NCBI GenBank assembly: GCA_022749755.1
Contig: CM040444.1
Span: 7,629,009-7,693,008, forward strand
Direction of reading: 5' to 3'
DNA length: 64,000 nt
Source of the DNA: Azadirachta indica
Lineage: Eukaryota; Streptophyta; Magnoliopsida; Sapindales; Meliaceae
Part shown: piece by piece, positions 11,936-24,424 of the stretch
Layout of the letters: each line of letters begins with the position of its first letter
Position numbering within the stretch: position 1 is the first letter of the stretch
Notes under the pieces: model-generated
What the model was told of the DNA's origin: nothing
Database searches by the model: none
Seen by the model: only the letters and a program-made list of their open reading frames with translations
Translations under genes and position numbers: made by a program

Positions 11936-14575
11936 ACTAAAATCAAGGAATAATAAGTGGTTCCTTAAGAAGGATTTGTGGGACGAAAGCACTCAATAGG
12001 ATGTAGCATATGCATCGGTAAAATGAAAGGAGAAGAATATGTGTATGAACAAAATTGGTATCAAATTTCTAACTTATCATTTTATTGCTTTTTGCACAAT
12101 TCTTTCCTCAAATCTTTAAAAAATATTTGTGGTTGTGTTTGTAAGCATGGTTGGTTGAAATATGCTTACTTTGATAAGAAATTGTTGGCTTATTATTTAG
12201 AGTGTTTAATGTCCAAATGCTTTAGCCAAGTTTTCAAGACAGGTATTGTGTTTTGAGCGGATAAGTTTATTTTGCTTGAAATATACATGAGTTGATTAAT
12301 TTGTGCACAACATCCCCTATTCTTTTATGCCTTGATATATGCTTGATGCTTGCGTAAATTGCTTGACATGCACTAAATTCCCATTCAATACATGCATTCA
12401 TTCATCATGTCAAAATGACTACAAAATTAAATTTGATCGCTTTATGATTAATATTTCAATTTCATTTAAGTCAAATATTAAGTATATAGAATCAAGGATT
12501 GATAGTTTAGCAATAGGAAGTGAAAGTGACTGCCTCCACATTCTGAGAAACTGGCAGCAAATTTGTAAGCAATTCTGGGACTAACCGGCTTTGTGTTTTG
12601 GGGACCAAATAATATGTGCTTGGAAAGATGACGATGTCTAGTTTCTATACAATTTTACAAAACCCAATTCGGACATCATTACAAGCAGATATGCTAGAAT
12701 TAAGCCACAAAGGTCATAACTATCTGAAGGATGCAGTGGTGTAGAAGTTCGAATTTTCTTGGGCAAAATAGGGCATGTGAAATGGTGCAAGTTACATCGA
12801 TAGAAAGACCCAGATGTCAGGAGTTCATAGAAGTTTACAGATCTCGATTTGGATATCTCTATAGAAAGATATGTCTCCATGAACAAAGACTACTCAGAAA
12901 ACATGACAGAAACAGGACAACCAGTCATGGAGATTTGGTTGACCGAAAATGAAATTAGGCTGACCAAAATTTGCATGCATTCTGCCTCTCAAAAACCTGC
13001 AAATTCGGTCAACCAAAAATTAGAAATGGTTGATCGAAATTTGAAAGCTTTCTGCGCCTATATTTCTATCCACTTTGGTCAACCTCAATTGCCTACTTCC
13101 CTCACTTGTTTTGAATACCTACTCTCTCAAAATATCTCAAAAACACTTCTAGCACATTTGTATTCTTCATCGGGGTACAAAATCAAAATTCCCCAACATC
13201 TATCTTTACCCTTGTGAGCATCTGAAAGAACAAGTTAGATATTAGAGTATTGTGGGAGGTTCATCAAGGAAAACAAGTGAGAGCTCTAAAAGAGGATGAG
13301 CCATTGAACAACAAATTGAAGCAAGCTTACAAACTTAAACCATCAATAGTTTGATCCTAGAGAAATATCATTTTAACAAGCATTTTCATTTGCTTGTATT
13401 GTGTTTTGGAAAGCATTAACTCATTTTTATTCTTGAATATGCATTCATTGTTTTGATGATTTGTTTTATTGATTGAGGATGCATTTGTTATTTTGAGGAT
13501 TTATATGAAATATAATTTATTAAGGGGGAGAAGTGATTATCTCTTGTGTTGCATTAAAGTGTATTTTCATCAATGCATTGTAGTGTTTTGAATTATCCAT
13601 AATGTGTTGAGGCTATAAATGGAAGAAAAAGGGGAGAAGAGTATGTGAACGTCAAATGGTGATTGCATATAGAAGTGCTCTTGCTCTTTCTTTTGCTGGA
13701 TGCATTTATTGCTTTGATAATAAATGATATGGATGATTTTTCTATGCTATTTATTGGAGAAGTTTATGGAAGGTTTTTTTCTTTCTTTTACGTTGCCAAA
13801 AAGGAAGAAGAATATGCATAAATATTTCCTTCGTATGATCTTTTGCACTATTTTGCAGTAAAGCTTTTGGACTCTTCTGCATTATATCTTCCATTATATT
13901 CTAATTTGTTGATAATGATAAAGCATGTGAGAAAGTATTTTGTTATTTGTTGTTGTTTTTTCTTGGTGGCAAAAGGGGGAGATATAGAAATTTTGCAAAT
14001 TTGCTTTTAGTTGTTAAAAAGGAAAAATTATGCAATATTTTCATTCTTCAATTTTTGATGTATGAGACTGGGAGAGTCATATGGTTATGCAATAAACTTA
14101 GTGGGAGATATGATTTATTTTTGTATGTTGCATTAATTTTACGTGATGAGTGCTTTTCAATTTACGAATATAGTAAGCAATATTTTATTATTTGCACTCT
14201 TGAAACAAGAAGAAGGAGAAATGCTTAATAGCTTGATCTTATATTCTTCCATACTTATGTTTGATTGCATTTGTTCAAAATTATAGGGGCAGCTTGTACG
14301 TTAAAAATTCTTCAAAATTCCTGTAAAATATGCTTTTAAATATTGTTATCGTGATCTTATATTTGATTTTTTTTTTATGACAACAAAAGGGGGAGTAGCC
14401 TAATTGTTTACCATTTGCTTGAGTTGAAATGCCTATTTATATGCTCTTGTGCTTTTCACTTATGCTATAATTGAGGGAGAGCATGAATTTTGGATGTTTA
14501 ATGTTTGTTTCATTTATGCATGCGTTATGTTTCTTTTGAGAATTAATGGTTTGTCATCATCAAAATGGGGTAGAT
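11936..14575. other. Non-coding 3' half of Sirevirus-like copy 1
   Basis: There are no pol domains here. The stretch contains GGTTGACCGAAA-type motifs (12900-13090) and purine tracts of the type AAGGGGGAGA near 13524, 13972 and 14388. It ends in a degenerate polypurine tract before the 3' LTR at 14576. Short open frames are present but shift between the three copies, so I do not call genes. Confidence 0.7.
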
Positions 14576-14855
14576 TGTTAGCCTTCAGGTTTATAATCCA
14601 TTGTTTTGATGATAACAAATATTAATATTCTTAACTAACCACATACTTCTTATAGCATTTATTGTTATACTTCTACCATAAAGAATTAGAATGCAATTGT
14701 GAATATACAAAGCACATTCAAAATAAAAACATTCATAAAGAGCAAATTGGAATCCCTAAGAGCAATTTGAAGGAAAGATTTGAAGAATTGAAGAAACACA
14801 CATTAGGTGATTTTTTATTTTGTAATGTGTCTTCGAAATTGAATATTGTTTTCCC
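14576..14855 (+). repeat. Truncated 3' LTR of Sirevirus-like copy 1
   Basis: It begins TGTTAGCC directly after a degenerate polypurine tract and matches the first 280 bp or so of the other 3' LTRs. Homology ends near 14855, followed by a short T-rich joint and then block B at 14897. This is a duplication or deletion scar. Confidence 0.75.
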
Positions 14856-15539
14856 CTGATTCTTTTTTTTTTTGATTTTACCCTTCAGTTTAATTAAGCT
14901 TTTTGTGTTAAGTAGTTTTGAGATAAAAATTTGGCAAAGTTTTAATATAATTATTAAAAATTGTATATCTTTTGCTCCTTTTATCTTCAATTTATATTGA
15001 TCTTTTATGAGTAGCGGTGATCTTTTCCTATTTATCATTATATTATAATATTATAATATTAGAAATTAAATATTAAATCTAAAAAGGTTTATATCTAAAA
15101 GGGTTTATTTTATTCTATTATTTCACAAAACTTTAGAAACAAAAAATATAATTATTTTAATTGAAAATGTTAAAGTGAATTTGGACAAATTGATATACTA
15201 AAATACTTCTAACCTTCTTTCTTTTCATTTTCTTAGTTTTGATTAAAAAATTTAAAAAAGAATTTTGATTATTTTTATTTATAATAAATATGTATGCATT
15301 TAATGTTTTTATTATATTAATTGTACACTTGACATGTTTTTAAGAAAATGTAATAAAAAAAGAATATAATAATATAGTTATATATTTATTTTATTATTTT
15401 TATTTTTATTATTATTATTAGTTTATATTAGTTATATTTTGTCGTTTCCATTCTCCATCGTCACAACCAACAAATGATCTCTCTTTCCTTTGACGTTTTC
15501 ATTTCATTTCTTTTCATATTTTATCATCACTTTTTCATT

Positions 15540-15745
15540 AATAGAGAGAAGAACAAGAAGTAATAGAAGTAAATAAAAAAAGGAATGTTGAATTAATTTA
15601 TGAAAAATAATTATAGAGAGAGAAAAAAAAGATAAAGATAAATGAATCAATTAATTAGCAAAAATAAAGTTATAGAAGAAAAAGAAGGGTCAGATGAATA
15701 AAAAAATAATTTATAAAAAAAAAGGATAGAGAGAAAAATGTTGTT
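15540..15745. repeat. Purine-rich degenerate tandem repeat (block B, part 1)
   Basis: Units of roughly 50 bp combine AATTAATTTATGAAAA-like AT runs with GAGAGAAAAAGAAGA-like purine runs. The same repeat lies upstream of both SABATH genes. Confidence 0.65.
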
Positions 15746-16154
15746 GCTATTTATCTCTTTGACTTTTAGGGGAAAAAAAGATATTTCTCAAGTTACTGAC
15801 CTTGGTTTAACTTTTGTGAGTTTGCAATGGTAGGATATTAGCAATGTAGTCCCTAAGGATTAGTAAAATAAAAGAAAAAATTTAATCTTTTCATAATTAA
15901 CAACTTAACCCTAATTATTTACAATAATATTAGGGACTAAAATGTTTAATCTATTATTTAAAAAATTTTAGAAACAAAAATATAATTATTTAATTAAAAT
16001 GTTAAGATGAATTTGGATAATTTGATATGCTAAAATATTTTTATCAAATAGTTATGGGATAATATTTGACAGCCGCAAAATATTATTACCAAACTTTAAG
16101 GTTTAACAATTTTTATAGTATTTATATTTTATGATCACTTTGTGGTTAATAGGG

Positions 16155-16415
16155 AGAGAAAAACAAGAAGTAATAAAGAACGAAAAAAGGTTTTTGAGTT
16201 AATTTATGAAAGACAAGTATAGGGAGAGAGAAAAAGAGATAAAAGATAAATAAAAAATTAATTTATAAGAACTTATATAGAGAGGAAAAGAAGAGATAAA
16301 GATAAATAAAAAAATTAATTTGTGGAAAGAAAGCTAGAGAAAGAAAAAAGAAGAACTAAGATGAATAAAAAAATAATTTATGAAAAAATGGATAAAGAGA
16401 GAAAAAAGAATTAAT
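16155..16415. repeat. Purine-rich degenerate tandem repeat (block B, part 2)
   Basis: About five units of the same purine-rich repeat. The duplicate is at 38648-38925. Confidence 0.65.
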
Positions 16416-16424
16416 TTTTTACCA

Positions 16425-17120
16425 GTACTTGATTCAATGGGAATATGGCATTGAAGCGGATGCTAGGTAGGAGTGAGATGTCACTTTGTGGTAATTTTAG
16501 AAAGAAGTTAAGGTATACTTGGACACCCTTCATATAAGGATGTCAGGCTCTTTTAGTAGGGGTGATTTGTTAGGGCCTTAAATCTTATGACATGTAACAA
16601 CTTGATGGTGGCTCTGTATCAAATTAACAGGTTACGGGACTAACACAAGGCTATACAACACATCCCAACAATCTGAGATGAGGGAATAAGGCTTTAATGC
16701 GTTGGGTGTTGCTAAACACTCAGAGATAGATGAGTGTTCTAAAAACATTATGATGACAGTTGGCATCACCAAAATACGCTGATTGAACCCCAACATGATT
16801 GTGAGCAAGAATGGTACTGACAACAACTAGCAGTAGTTAAGGTGTGTAATAGATATCGAAAATGAGCATTGCGAGTAAATATGGATGCTGGTTACAGGTT
16901 AGAAGACTCAAAGCAATAGCAAGGGAACCCAAAAAGGCCTTAAATATAGTGCACTTGCTGGGAACAAGGCAAGGTTGACTTGATCTTGATGAGGTGTTAA
17001 GGAAAGACCAAGTCACCTTGATTTGGCTGTGCAATTTATTGGTTTGAGAAAAATGGTGCACATAGTAGCCTTAGGTAGCAATCATTTTTCCTAGTTGAAC
17101 TCTGAATATGAATAATATCT
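16425..17120 (+). pseudogene. Gypsy pol C-terminus and LTR start remnant, copy 1
   Basis: The frame near 16425-16560 reads YLIQWEYGIEADAR, two stops, then VKVYLDTLHIRMSGSFSRG. This resembles the end of a gypsy polyprotein with the YLIQW...E-A-T-W-E chromodomain-type signature. A short purine tract (AGTAGGGGTGATT, 16555-16567) precedes TGTTAGGGCC at 16568, a plausible 3' LTR start. The LTR end was not located. The duplicate copy is at 38930-39620. Confidence 0.45.
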
Positions 17121-17846
17121 AAATATAAATGATATGTTTATTTTTTTAAAAAAATGTAAAAATAAATATTAAATTGTTTGTTTTTAAAAAATAAAAGTTT
17201 GAAAATTAATAATTTGACATATATATCCTTTCAAGTAATATATTGTCTTTGCCTTTTACCTAATTTTTATAATAAATAAAGTTTTCAAAAACTGAGATCT
17301 CTTATGTGTTGAAAACAAAAATCGTTGAAAAAAAATGAATCCCTTACATCGATTATTCTTATTTGACAATATTCATTGAAAATTCCTAAAATTAATTAAT
17401 TAAACCACATATTACCACAAAAAATCTTAAAGTCCTCTTTAGAAAAAAAAATCAATAAAAATATTAGACAAAACATTCACTTAATCAAAATAAAAGGAAC
17501 CAAATTAGACAAATAATCCAAGTTTATCATCTAGTAAAAAAAAATTAGTAATAAAAAATGAAAAATTAAATTTTACCAAACACTAGAAATTTAAAAATAA
17601 CAAAAAATATTCTTACGCATAAAACCAACATAAAACATTATATATTATATTATGCATAAAAATTTTTTTTATTAAATTAAGAGCAAAACTAACTTACAAG
17701 TGAGAATTAAGATGAGAGTCGAGAAAATAAGTAGAGAAGACCAATAACAGAGAAGAGAAACATGCCAAAATTAGTTTAAAAGGGTTCTAATTTTTTTGGT
17801 AAATAAATTAATAAAATATAGATTTTTGAAATATAAAAATATTAAA
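17121..17846. other. AT-rich intergenic stretch, nothing recognised
   Basis: Low-complexity A/T runs with stops in all frames. It is duplicated at 39621-40374. Its last bases form the left target-site duplication of the MULE. Confidence 0.6.
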
Positions 17847-17856
17847 TTATTCAAAT

Positions 17857-17888
17857 GGGATATTGACAGATGCCCCCTTCAAACATAA
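17857..17888 (+). repeat. Left terminal inverted repeat of MULE 1 (truncated)
   Basis: It matches the inverse of 21471-21502. Compared with MULE 2, about 355 bp after this point are missing. Confidence 0.85.
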
Positions 17889-18479
17889 ATATATAAATAT
17901 ATATGGATGCCCTAAATATGGAATGCATGGCTAAAATGGTTGTTGAATATTGGTGAAACAATTTTACCTATTATAAAAACCTGATGGTAGATAATATATT
18001 GGTCATATGCTTTTTCCAATTTTAGTTATTAAAAAAAATCACCATACAGAACAAACTTTTGTTTTCCAAAAAAAAAATCCCACTCAACAATGTCTACTAT
18101 TATAATATATAAAATCACATGCCTCCCATTTTCACATCTTAAAAAACCTTGACAGCAAATAAAAATACGTTAACCCTAGCTATTGCAACATAGAATATTC
18201 CAATTATCAATATGAAATCTTCATGGCTGTGAAGAACTCCTAGAGTCATTCATCATAAGGTGATTTAGATTTGAAATCAAAGAAAATTGAAGCTGAGATA
18301 GAAATTGAGGTTGAACTAAAGTCCTATCAGCCTGTAAACCTTGACTTAAACTACTAGGTGGATGTCTATGATGCGTACTTTTCTGCAAAACACAATAAAC
18401 AAATGATCAAAGTGACATACGATTTCAACAATCCATACAATATTACAATATACATTTGATTAATATTTTTTGAACTACC

Positions 18480-20675
18480 AACCTAACCTTTCTTTTGGCA
18501 TTGCTATTTAGTTGGTCAAGTCTTTGATTGCATGATCTTTTATTATGTCTAGTAGATTTGCAAGAGCCACATCTGAACACAAACCCCTTTCTTTTTATTC
18601 TATTGAAGGCTCACCAGGCTCCCTTTGCCTTAGTTTTCTAGGTCTATCAGTAGGGTTCTTCTTGATTAGTGGAAGCGGATGTTGACAGTCCACATCGGGC
18701 TATATAATACTATCAGGTATAGGGTTTATAATACCATAATATGTTTTTACAATTGCTTCCTTCTTAAAATAATCATGCACATAGTCTTCTGGATTTTGTC
18801 GCAAGTATAATATGACACTTGCAGTATGTTTGCAAGGAATTCCACTTATTTGCCAATTCCTGCAGTTGCACTCCATTGACTCTATATTCACCACATTGTT
18901 CATGGTGTTCTTCTCTAGAGTTTCAAAACTTGCCCTGCCTCCCCAAAACACCATCATTTTTCTCCCTTGCTCAACAACTTTTGCAACCTTTTTATACACA
19001 ATAAGTGGAAGATTATATGGCTATACTTTCACTTCTGCATATTGCGAGACAAACTTATTCATAATTTTCCTTCTTACGTACTCCATCAAACTGAGCATAG
19101 GCTTATTCCTATAGGTGTCTATCTATGCATTGAAACATTCTGTGTGATTATTCGTAGTGTGCATAACCTTTGAAGTTGTGTCGAAGGTTAACGTTGACCA
19201 CTGACTTGTCTGTATTTCAGAAAACCATGCATGTGTAGCAATGCTTACTTTCTTCACTTTTTTAATCTTCTCCATGGCTAGTCTAAAATATCTTTCGTTG
19301 GCAACTTTTAAATCTTCCCAAAAAAATATTTTCAAGCTTAATCTAGCCCATTATTGTTTGACGTTGGCATATATATGCCTAACACAATGTCTTGTGGTGG
19401 CTTGGAGCAATTGTTGTTCCAAGGCTAGCTTTTTGTCTATCACTCATGAATGTAATATCGCTTCCACCTTTCCCGCCCACAATCTAATATAAAATTCTCA
19501 AAAACCAGCTCCAACTTTTAAGATTTTTTGAATCAACAACAGCAACAACAAGAGGGAAAATCATATTGTTAGCATCAAGACCAACTGTAGTAAGTAAGAT
19601 TCCTCTATATGGTCCCTTCAAGTGACAACCATCCAACCCAATATAAGGTCTACAATCAATAATAAAACCTTCAATTTATGCTGCAAAAGAGAGATAAAAG
19701 CACTCAAATATTGGCCCTCTAGAATCATGTAACGTATTGCACTTTACAAAAGCAAATGACCCCTCGTTATATTTCTAACTGCATTTGTATACTTGTACAG
19801 CTCAGCATATGCAATTTTATGATCTCCCCCGGTGCTTTTTAATGTAAGCCTCTTACCTCTATAGATTGTATACCTAGGAAATTCTAACCTTTGATTTGCA
19901 TGAATTATTTCTTGTAGGACTCTTGCCTTAACGTTTGGATTAGTTCGAATTAAGGAACCATATGCTCTCGTAATCAAAGCTGCACTTGCATCACTACACC
20001 AATTTGTTCTTAAACACTCATGTATAGAGTTGTATGTTTTAATCACAAAACGATCCAATTCACTTGCATATGACACATGCAACCTCCATTTACAACTTAA
20101 ATCCTTATATTTAGTAGTGACCCTATATGATTCATTTTTTACCCTTATTATGCTAACACCTTCTTGAACACAATAATCAACCAACACTTGCCTAAAAAAC
20201 TATAGGTTTTAAATACATGTCCTATAACTAGTTTTATAGACCCCATGAGGTTGATATTCCTTTTAACCATGACATTTCTATGCATATCCGGGGGTGACTC
20301 TTCATTGCTAGGATCACACCTTTTGTCCTCTTTATCATTTGAATCACATGGATGCAGTTTTACATCTTCTATAACTTTGAAGTCATCAGCATTAGCTCCA
20401 TCAAATTCATCATAAAAAACTTCACCCACTTGGTCAACATTCAAACCACTATAATCACCCTCTTGGACAGTGTTCAATTCACTAGAATTAGTCCATTCCA
20501 CAGCACCAATACCATTACATGCAACTGAGGCATCTCTCAAATTATCACATTCAACATCACCCTCATCTATTGCATTCCCCTTACTGTCAGATTCAACATA
20601 ACAAACAAGAGGGATGTTGTCAGAAGTTGGTTTATAGGAGGTCCAGACGGATGCATTATTCTGCATCATATACAA
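18480..20675 (-). pseudogene. MULE transposase (MURA-type), copy 1, frameshifted
   Basis: The N-terminus is acidic (from MYMMQNNASVW at 20675). The DNA-binding region follows (VLVDYCVQEGVSIIRVKN, CKWRLHVSY). The catalytic domain shows the first acidic residue in GLDGCHLKGPYRG near 19640, the second in FMSDRQK near 19445, and a likely third in NHTECFNAW near 19145. A SWIM zinc finger follows (CNCRNWQISGIPCKH near 18850). A zinc-knuckle tail (GSCKSTRHNKRSC-like, shifted frame) lies near 18540. Frameshifts are visible: one in a T run near 20195 is shared with copy 2, and another near 19772 is specific to copy 1. A shared stop precedes the catalytic domain. This would have been a cut-and-paste transposase but is now dead. 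Confidence 0.85.
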
Positions 20676-21378
20676 TGCATAAATTAATTAATTAGTTTAC
20701 TATATATGCATTTAATAAAAAACTATAACACTACTCTCCCTATAATGTTGAGTTTTATTTTAAATCAATTTATTAAGTAATGGGCTGCCTTATATATTAA
20801 TTTATTGGTCCTTGGAATGCATTGCTAGGTGATTTCCATTATATATATATATATTACGTTATTAATTTAATTATTTAATGTATATATTAGTTTATTGATT
20901 CTTGGTATGCATAGCTAAGTGGTTTACCTTATTTTATATACATATATATTCCTAGAATCTTTTCAAACTCATTCATTTTTATTGTCTTCTTTACATGTGA
21001 TTCTTTTGAGGCATATTACATGAAAAGTAGCATTATATATTAATAAATGGCAAAATCAAGAGTGGGTTTACCTTCTTCATCTTCAATTGACGAAAGTGGG
21101 TTTACCTCTTTCAGCTTTAATTGACCCACGACTCAATTTAACTTCTATTTTTAGATTTACTTCAGTCGAGTTCTGACGTTATTATGCTAGAAAAGATGTT
21201 GTAAAGAAGATGCTGTGAAGGAAATAGTAGCGAGGACAAAGAAGCTGCTAGATCGAGAAGCTGTCGCTTGTAGGATTAGGTTTCTTAATTTGGGAATAAG
21301 TGAAACAAATGAAATTAAAATTTGATTATAGTTAAAATTTCTTAAAATGCCCTTCTAAGTTTAACAGCGTAATAATGG

Positions 21379-21502
21379 AACATTAATTCTAGGGAGATAT
21401 CTGTCTTTTGATCAAACTTCAAGGGGATTTTTGTTTATCTCTAAACATCAAGGGAGAATTTTTCTTTGGCTTATGTTTGAGAGGGGTATCTGTCAATATC
21501 CC
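21379..21502 (-). repeat. Right terminal inverted repeat of MULE 1
   Basis: On the minus strand it starts GGGATATTGACAGATACC and runs about 124 bp. It matches the full left repeat of MULE 2 at 40385-40507. Confidence 0.85.
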
Positions 21503-21639
21503 TTATTAAGATATTTATTTATTCAGATTTAAATTAAAATTTTTAACTTAATTATATTCAAACATTTTTAACAAATATTTATACATAAGTTAAAAAACAA
21601 ATGACTGTTAGACATCTAAATAATTATATTTAGACTTTA

Positions 21640-23843
21640 ACTAAAATACAAACAGTCCCTTAAACTCGCTTATTGTAGTGTGTATATAAGACATGTGCCC
21701 CTAACAATTAGGGATGTTGGTTGCCCTTCATGTATATATGTATATATATATATATATGGGGTAGTGAAAGTGCTAGAGATCATCAACTGAGTTAGGTGAA
21801 TCTCTAGTACACAAGTCTTTATACATGTGTAAAAAGAAATAGAAATGCTGAAGGTGTGCTCTTTTGTGATTTTGTGTGCAAGCATATTGTGTTTCTTTTA
21901 TGTGTAGAAAATTTAGAGAGCATAACATTCATTGTAGAGTTGTGAGAACGCTAGCTAAGTCTTTTTAGCAAAGCGCAGGGTTGTTGCATTATTAAAAAGC
22001 CCCTATGACATCTAACCTTATAGAGATTGCTTTTTCATACGTTAGGCATACATAACTTGTGGGATTTTGATCCAATTTCTTATTTTGAAGATTTCAGGGA
22101 TTGTGGAGCCTCAAGATCTTGTTGATGGGTTAGTATTTCATACCTTAATGGCATAGGTACTTGCGTTGAAGAGGAAGGAGAAAGGCAATTCCCCTACGTG
22201 AGATACCTACTTCCTATGTAGTATTGGTTATCACTATGCAATTACTGTGGTGGTAAGTGGGCAAACACTTATCACTGTTATCATACACCTATCCCAACTT
22301 TATTTGCATAGATTGATTTTCATAGCGTCACGTCATTGGTAAAAATCTCATCAAAACATTTACTTAATGCTAAAATTTGAATTCTTAATAAATTTTCTTG
22401 TGGTAATGAATTAAAATACAATATCTCATTTAAAACACTAATACCCATAGCATGTGAGCACATAAGTACATTTAAGTGGTCGCATTTAAAACGCCAAACC
22501 AAAAATCAAGGGATATTGTTGCCAACTTGTTTTGAAAGTTTGAAAGCATATTTGCCAAGACAGATAGTAGCATGGGGACCACCTGACCATGGTCTACAGT
22601 TGTCTGTGTTGATCATGACAGCCACCTGACTAGGAAGGTGGGATCACCTGATATTGAAGTGGATTAGGACCACGATGAAGATCAAATGAGGTTATGATGT
22701 GTCATGTTATGGATAACGTAATCTCTAAAGCAAATAAACAAGTGATCCATGGCAGGTACTCTTGGATAAGATTTTAAGAGCCACTCACCACACCCCACGT
22801 GTCTTAGGGTTTGACTAACCTCAAAGGACACTTCAAAAATCAACATAGGTGGAAACAAAAGGGAAATTAAGGTTTCTTGTCATTGGCCAATCATAACCAA
22901 TAGAGAGAGCCTCCTTTATAATCATCTTTTTCACCAAAACCAAGGTACCATCTTTATCTCTCATTATCCTCACCATCTCTCCATTTTTGGGTTTATCCAT
23001 TTCTCTCTCCTTAACCTTAAACAAAAGAATATTTAGTTTTCTCCATTAGTTTTTCTTAAGATTCTCCACTATTATTCTTTATGTTTTATGGTTGATTTGT
23101 CAGGAGATCTCTATTATCCAAAGTCCCTTTTCTTCCATCACCTTGAGCTTGGTCAATATTCCTTCATTTTTTATACTTTTCATAGTTCTTCCCTCGTATA
23201 GTTAAAAAAAAAGGCCTTTATTACCATTATTCACCTCCTCTATAATGTGTGCTAACTTAGGCATCAGAAAGGGCTCGCTGTAAGGCAACCTTTTCCGACC
23301 GTGTTTTCTGTCGCAAATGAGACAAAGCTGTGAGGAGAAGGTGAGACTAAACCACTTAATGTGGTACATATTGTGAATTTGGGATAGGAATTTCTAGTTT
23401 GCCTGCTTGGGAGTTGGATGGTGTGAGTAACATAATCAAACAAGTACCTTGCAAGCATTCTTGGGCCTAGTTTGGAAGTAATTTATTTGGCTTTGAGCTT
23501 TGAGCTTTGACCAAGCATTAACCAATCCTATATCACTTGGTTGTGTGCTGAGAGATTTTCCTACATGAGCAGACGAAGCTTTCAAATTAGAGAAAACCAA
23601 AAAAAAAGAAAGTATTATTTTTGAAAAATGGGTTGAATGTGAAGAAGTAAGAAAATTTTCACCGTGAAAATGCGACAAAAGGGAAGAATCCATCTATTGA
23701 TTAAATGACAAAAGAGAAGGGAAAGGGAATTTGGTTGTACTGAAGAATGAGAGAGGTTTCGTGGATTTTGAAGTCCTAAGGTTAAACTAATTGTGGGGTT
23801 TTGTTTTTTCTTTATATTTTATATTTTATCTATTTTCATTTAG
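21640..23843. repeat. Relic repeat R in block B
   Basis: This non-coding stretch resembles 31880-34240 in block C at a lower identity than the B/B' match, so it is an older duplication. Shared landmarks are TGTGCCCCTAACAATTAGGG near 21688, TGTTATCATACACCTATCCC near 22277, and a leader-like segment near 23590-23790. In block C, repeat R is followed by a SABATH gene. Here it is cut at 23843 and joined to flank F. Short minus-strand open frames at 22833-23024 and 23264-23458 persist in B' but were not recognised. Confidence 0.65.
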
Positions 23844-24424
23844 CAAATCAATTTAGCGATATGGATTGAAATAATAATAATAAGAGAAATTGGCATATAT
23901 CTCTCTTTAAGTTAAAAAAATGGATAAAACTTAGACGTCTATTAGTTGACCTGTTAGGTTACTATTATTTTGATCCCTAAAATTTGTGAAATAACATAAG
24001 ATATATTTTATAACAAATTATTTTTTATTATTACAACAAATTAAAACGACATAAAACCGTATGGTTGCTAACTAGATTTATTTATACTATGTTTGAAATG
24101 ATGTGGTTGCGGTACGGACTTTTAGAATCAAATATGTAGTCCTAATGCGATTTCTAATCGAAACATACATATTAGACCATATATTCAGATATAACATTAC
24201 CGTATGGTTGTTAACTAGATTTATTTATACTATGTTATGAAATGATGAGGTCGCAATAATGACTTTTTAAAATCAGATATGTAGACCCAATGCAATTTTT
24301 AATCGAAACCTACATATTAAATCGTATATTTAGATATTACATTTTCATATCGTACATGCATTTTATTTGATATGTTATTTTCATTTACTTTAATTAAAGC
24401 AACTTAACTTGTTAAAGTGCTTAT
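23844..24424. repeat. Flank repeat F, copy 2
   Basis: It closely matches 46669-47249 and is more diverged from 7692-8311. It contains the two-unit tandem repeat at 24056-24198 and 24199-24343. No gene was seen. Confidence 0.8.

Larger units (their letters stand above)
8312..14855 (+). mobile_element. Sirevirus-like gag-only copia element, copy 1 (3'-truncated)
   Basis: It has a 5' LTR (8312-9729), a tRNA-Met primer site, a broken gag with a coiled-coil segment and a long non-coding tail with several AAAAGGGGGAG-type tracts. A 3' LTR start follows at 14576 and breaks off near 14855. Reverse transcriptase, integrase and RNase H are absent, so it could only ever have moved in trans. The long coiled-coil gag, repeated polypurine tracts and the TGTTAGCC LTR start with GTTTTGATGA nearby are typical of the Sirevirus/Maximus lineage. 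An 821-bp foreign insert (9969-10789) is unique to this copy. Confidence 0.8.
14856..16424. other. AT-rich non-coding part of block B with purine-rich repeats
   Basis: No gene is supported. From 14897 the sequence is closely matched by 37393 onward. It contains a block related to the SABATH upstream region (TATTTTGTCGTTT near 15434, compare 36146) followed by purine-rich tandem repeats at 15540-15745 and 16155-16415. Confidence 0.7.
17857..21502 (-). mobile_element. Mutator-like (MULE) DNA transposon, copy 1
   Basis: The ends start GGGATATTGACAGATGCC and are inverted relative to each other. The 10-bp flanks TTATTCAAAT (17847-17856) and TTATTAAGAT (21503-21512) are a mutated target-site duplication, a size typical of Mutator-like elements. 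The element encodes a broken MURA-type transposase on the minus strand. The left terminal inverted repeat is cut to about 32 bp by an internal deletion, while the right is about 124 bp. Confidence 0.88.

Noticed and set aside
18812..19492. Plus-strand frames opposite the MULE transposase
   Set aside because: Antisense shadows of the SWIM and catalytic regions. The same shadows appear at 41697-42275 for copy 2.
22833..23024. 63-codon minus-strand frame, also open at 45648-45839
   Set aside because: The two copies are recent duplicates, so an open frame is expected by chance. The differences are mostly amino-acid changing and no family is recognised.
23264..23693. Two overlapping minus-strand frames in relic R (64 and 85 codons)
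   Set aside because: Only the shorter one survives clearly in B'. There are no known motifs, and the region looks like leader or promoter relic.
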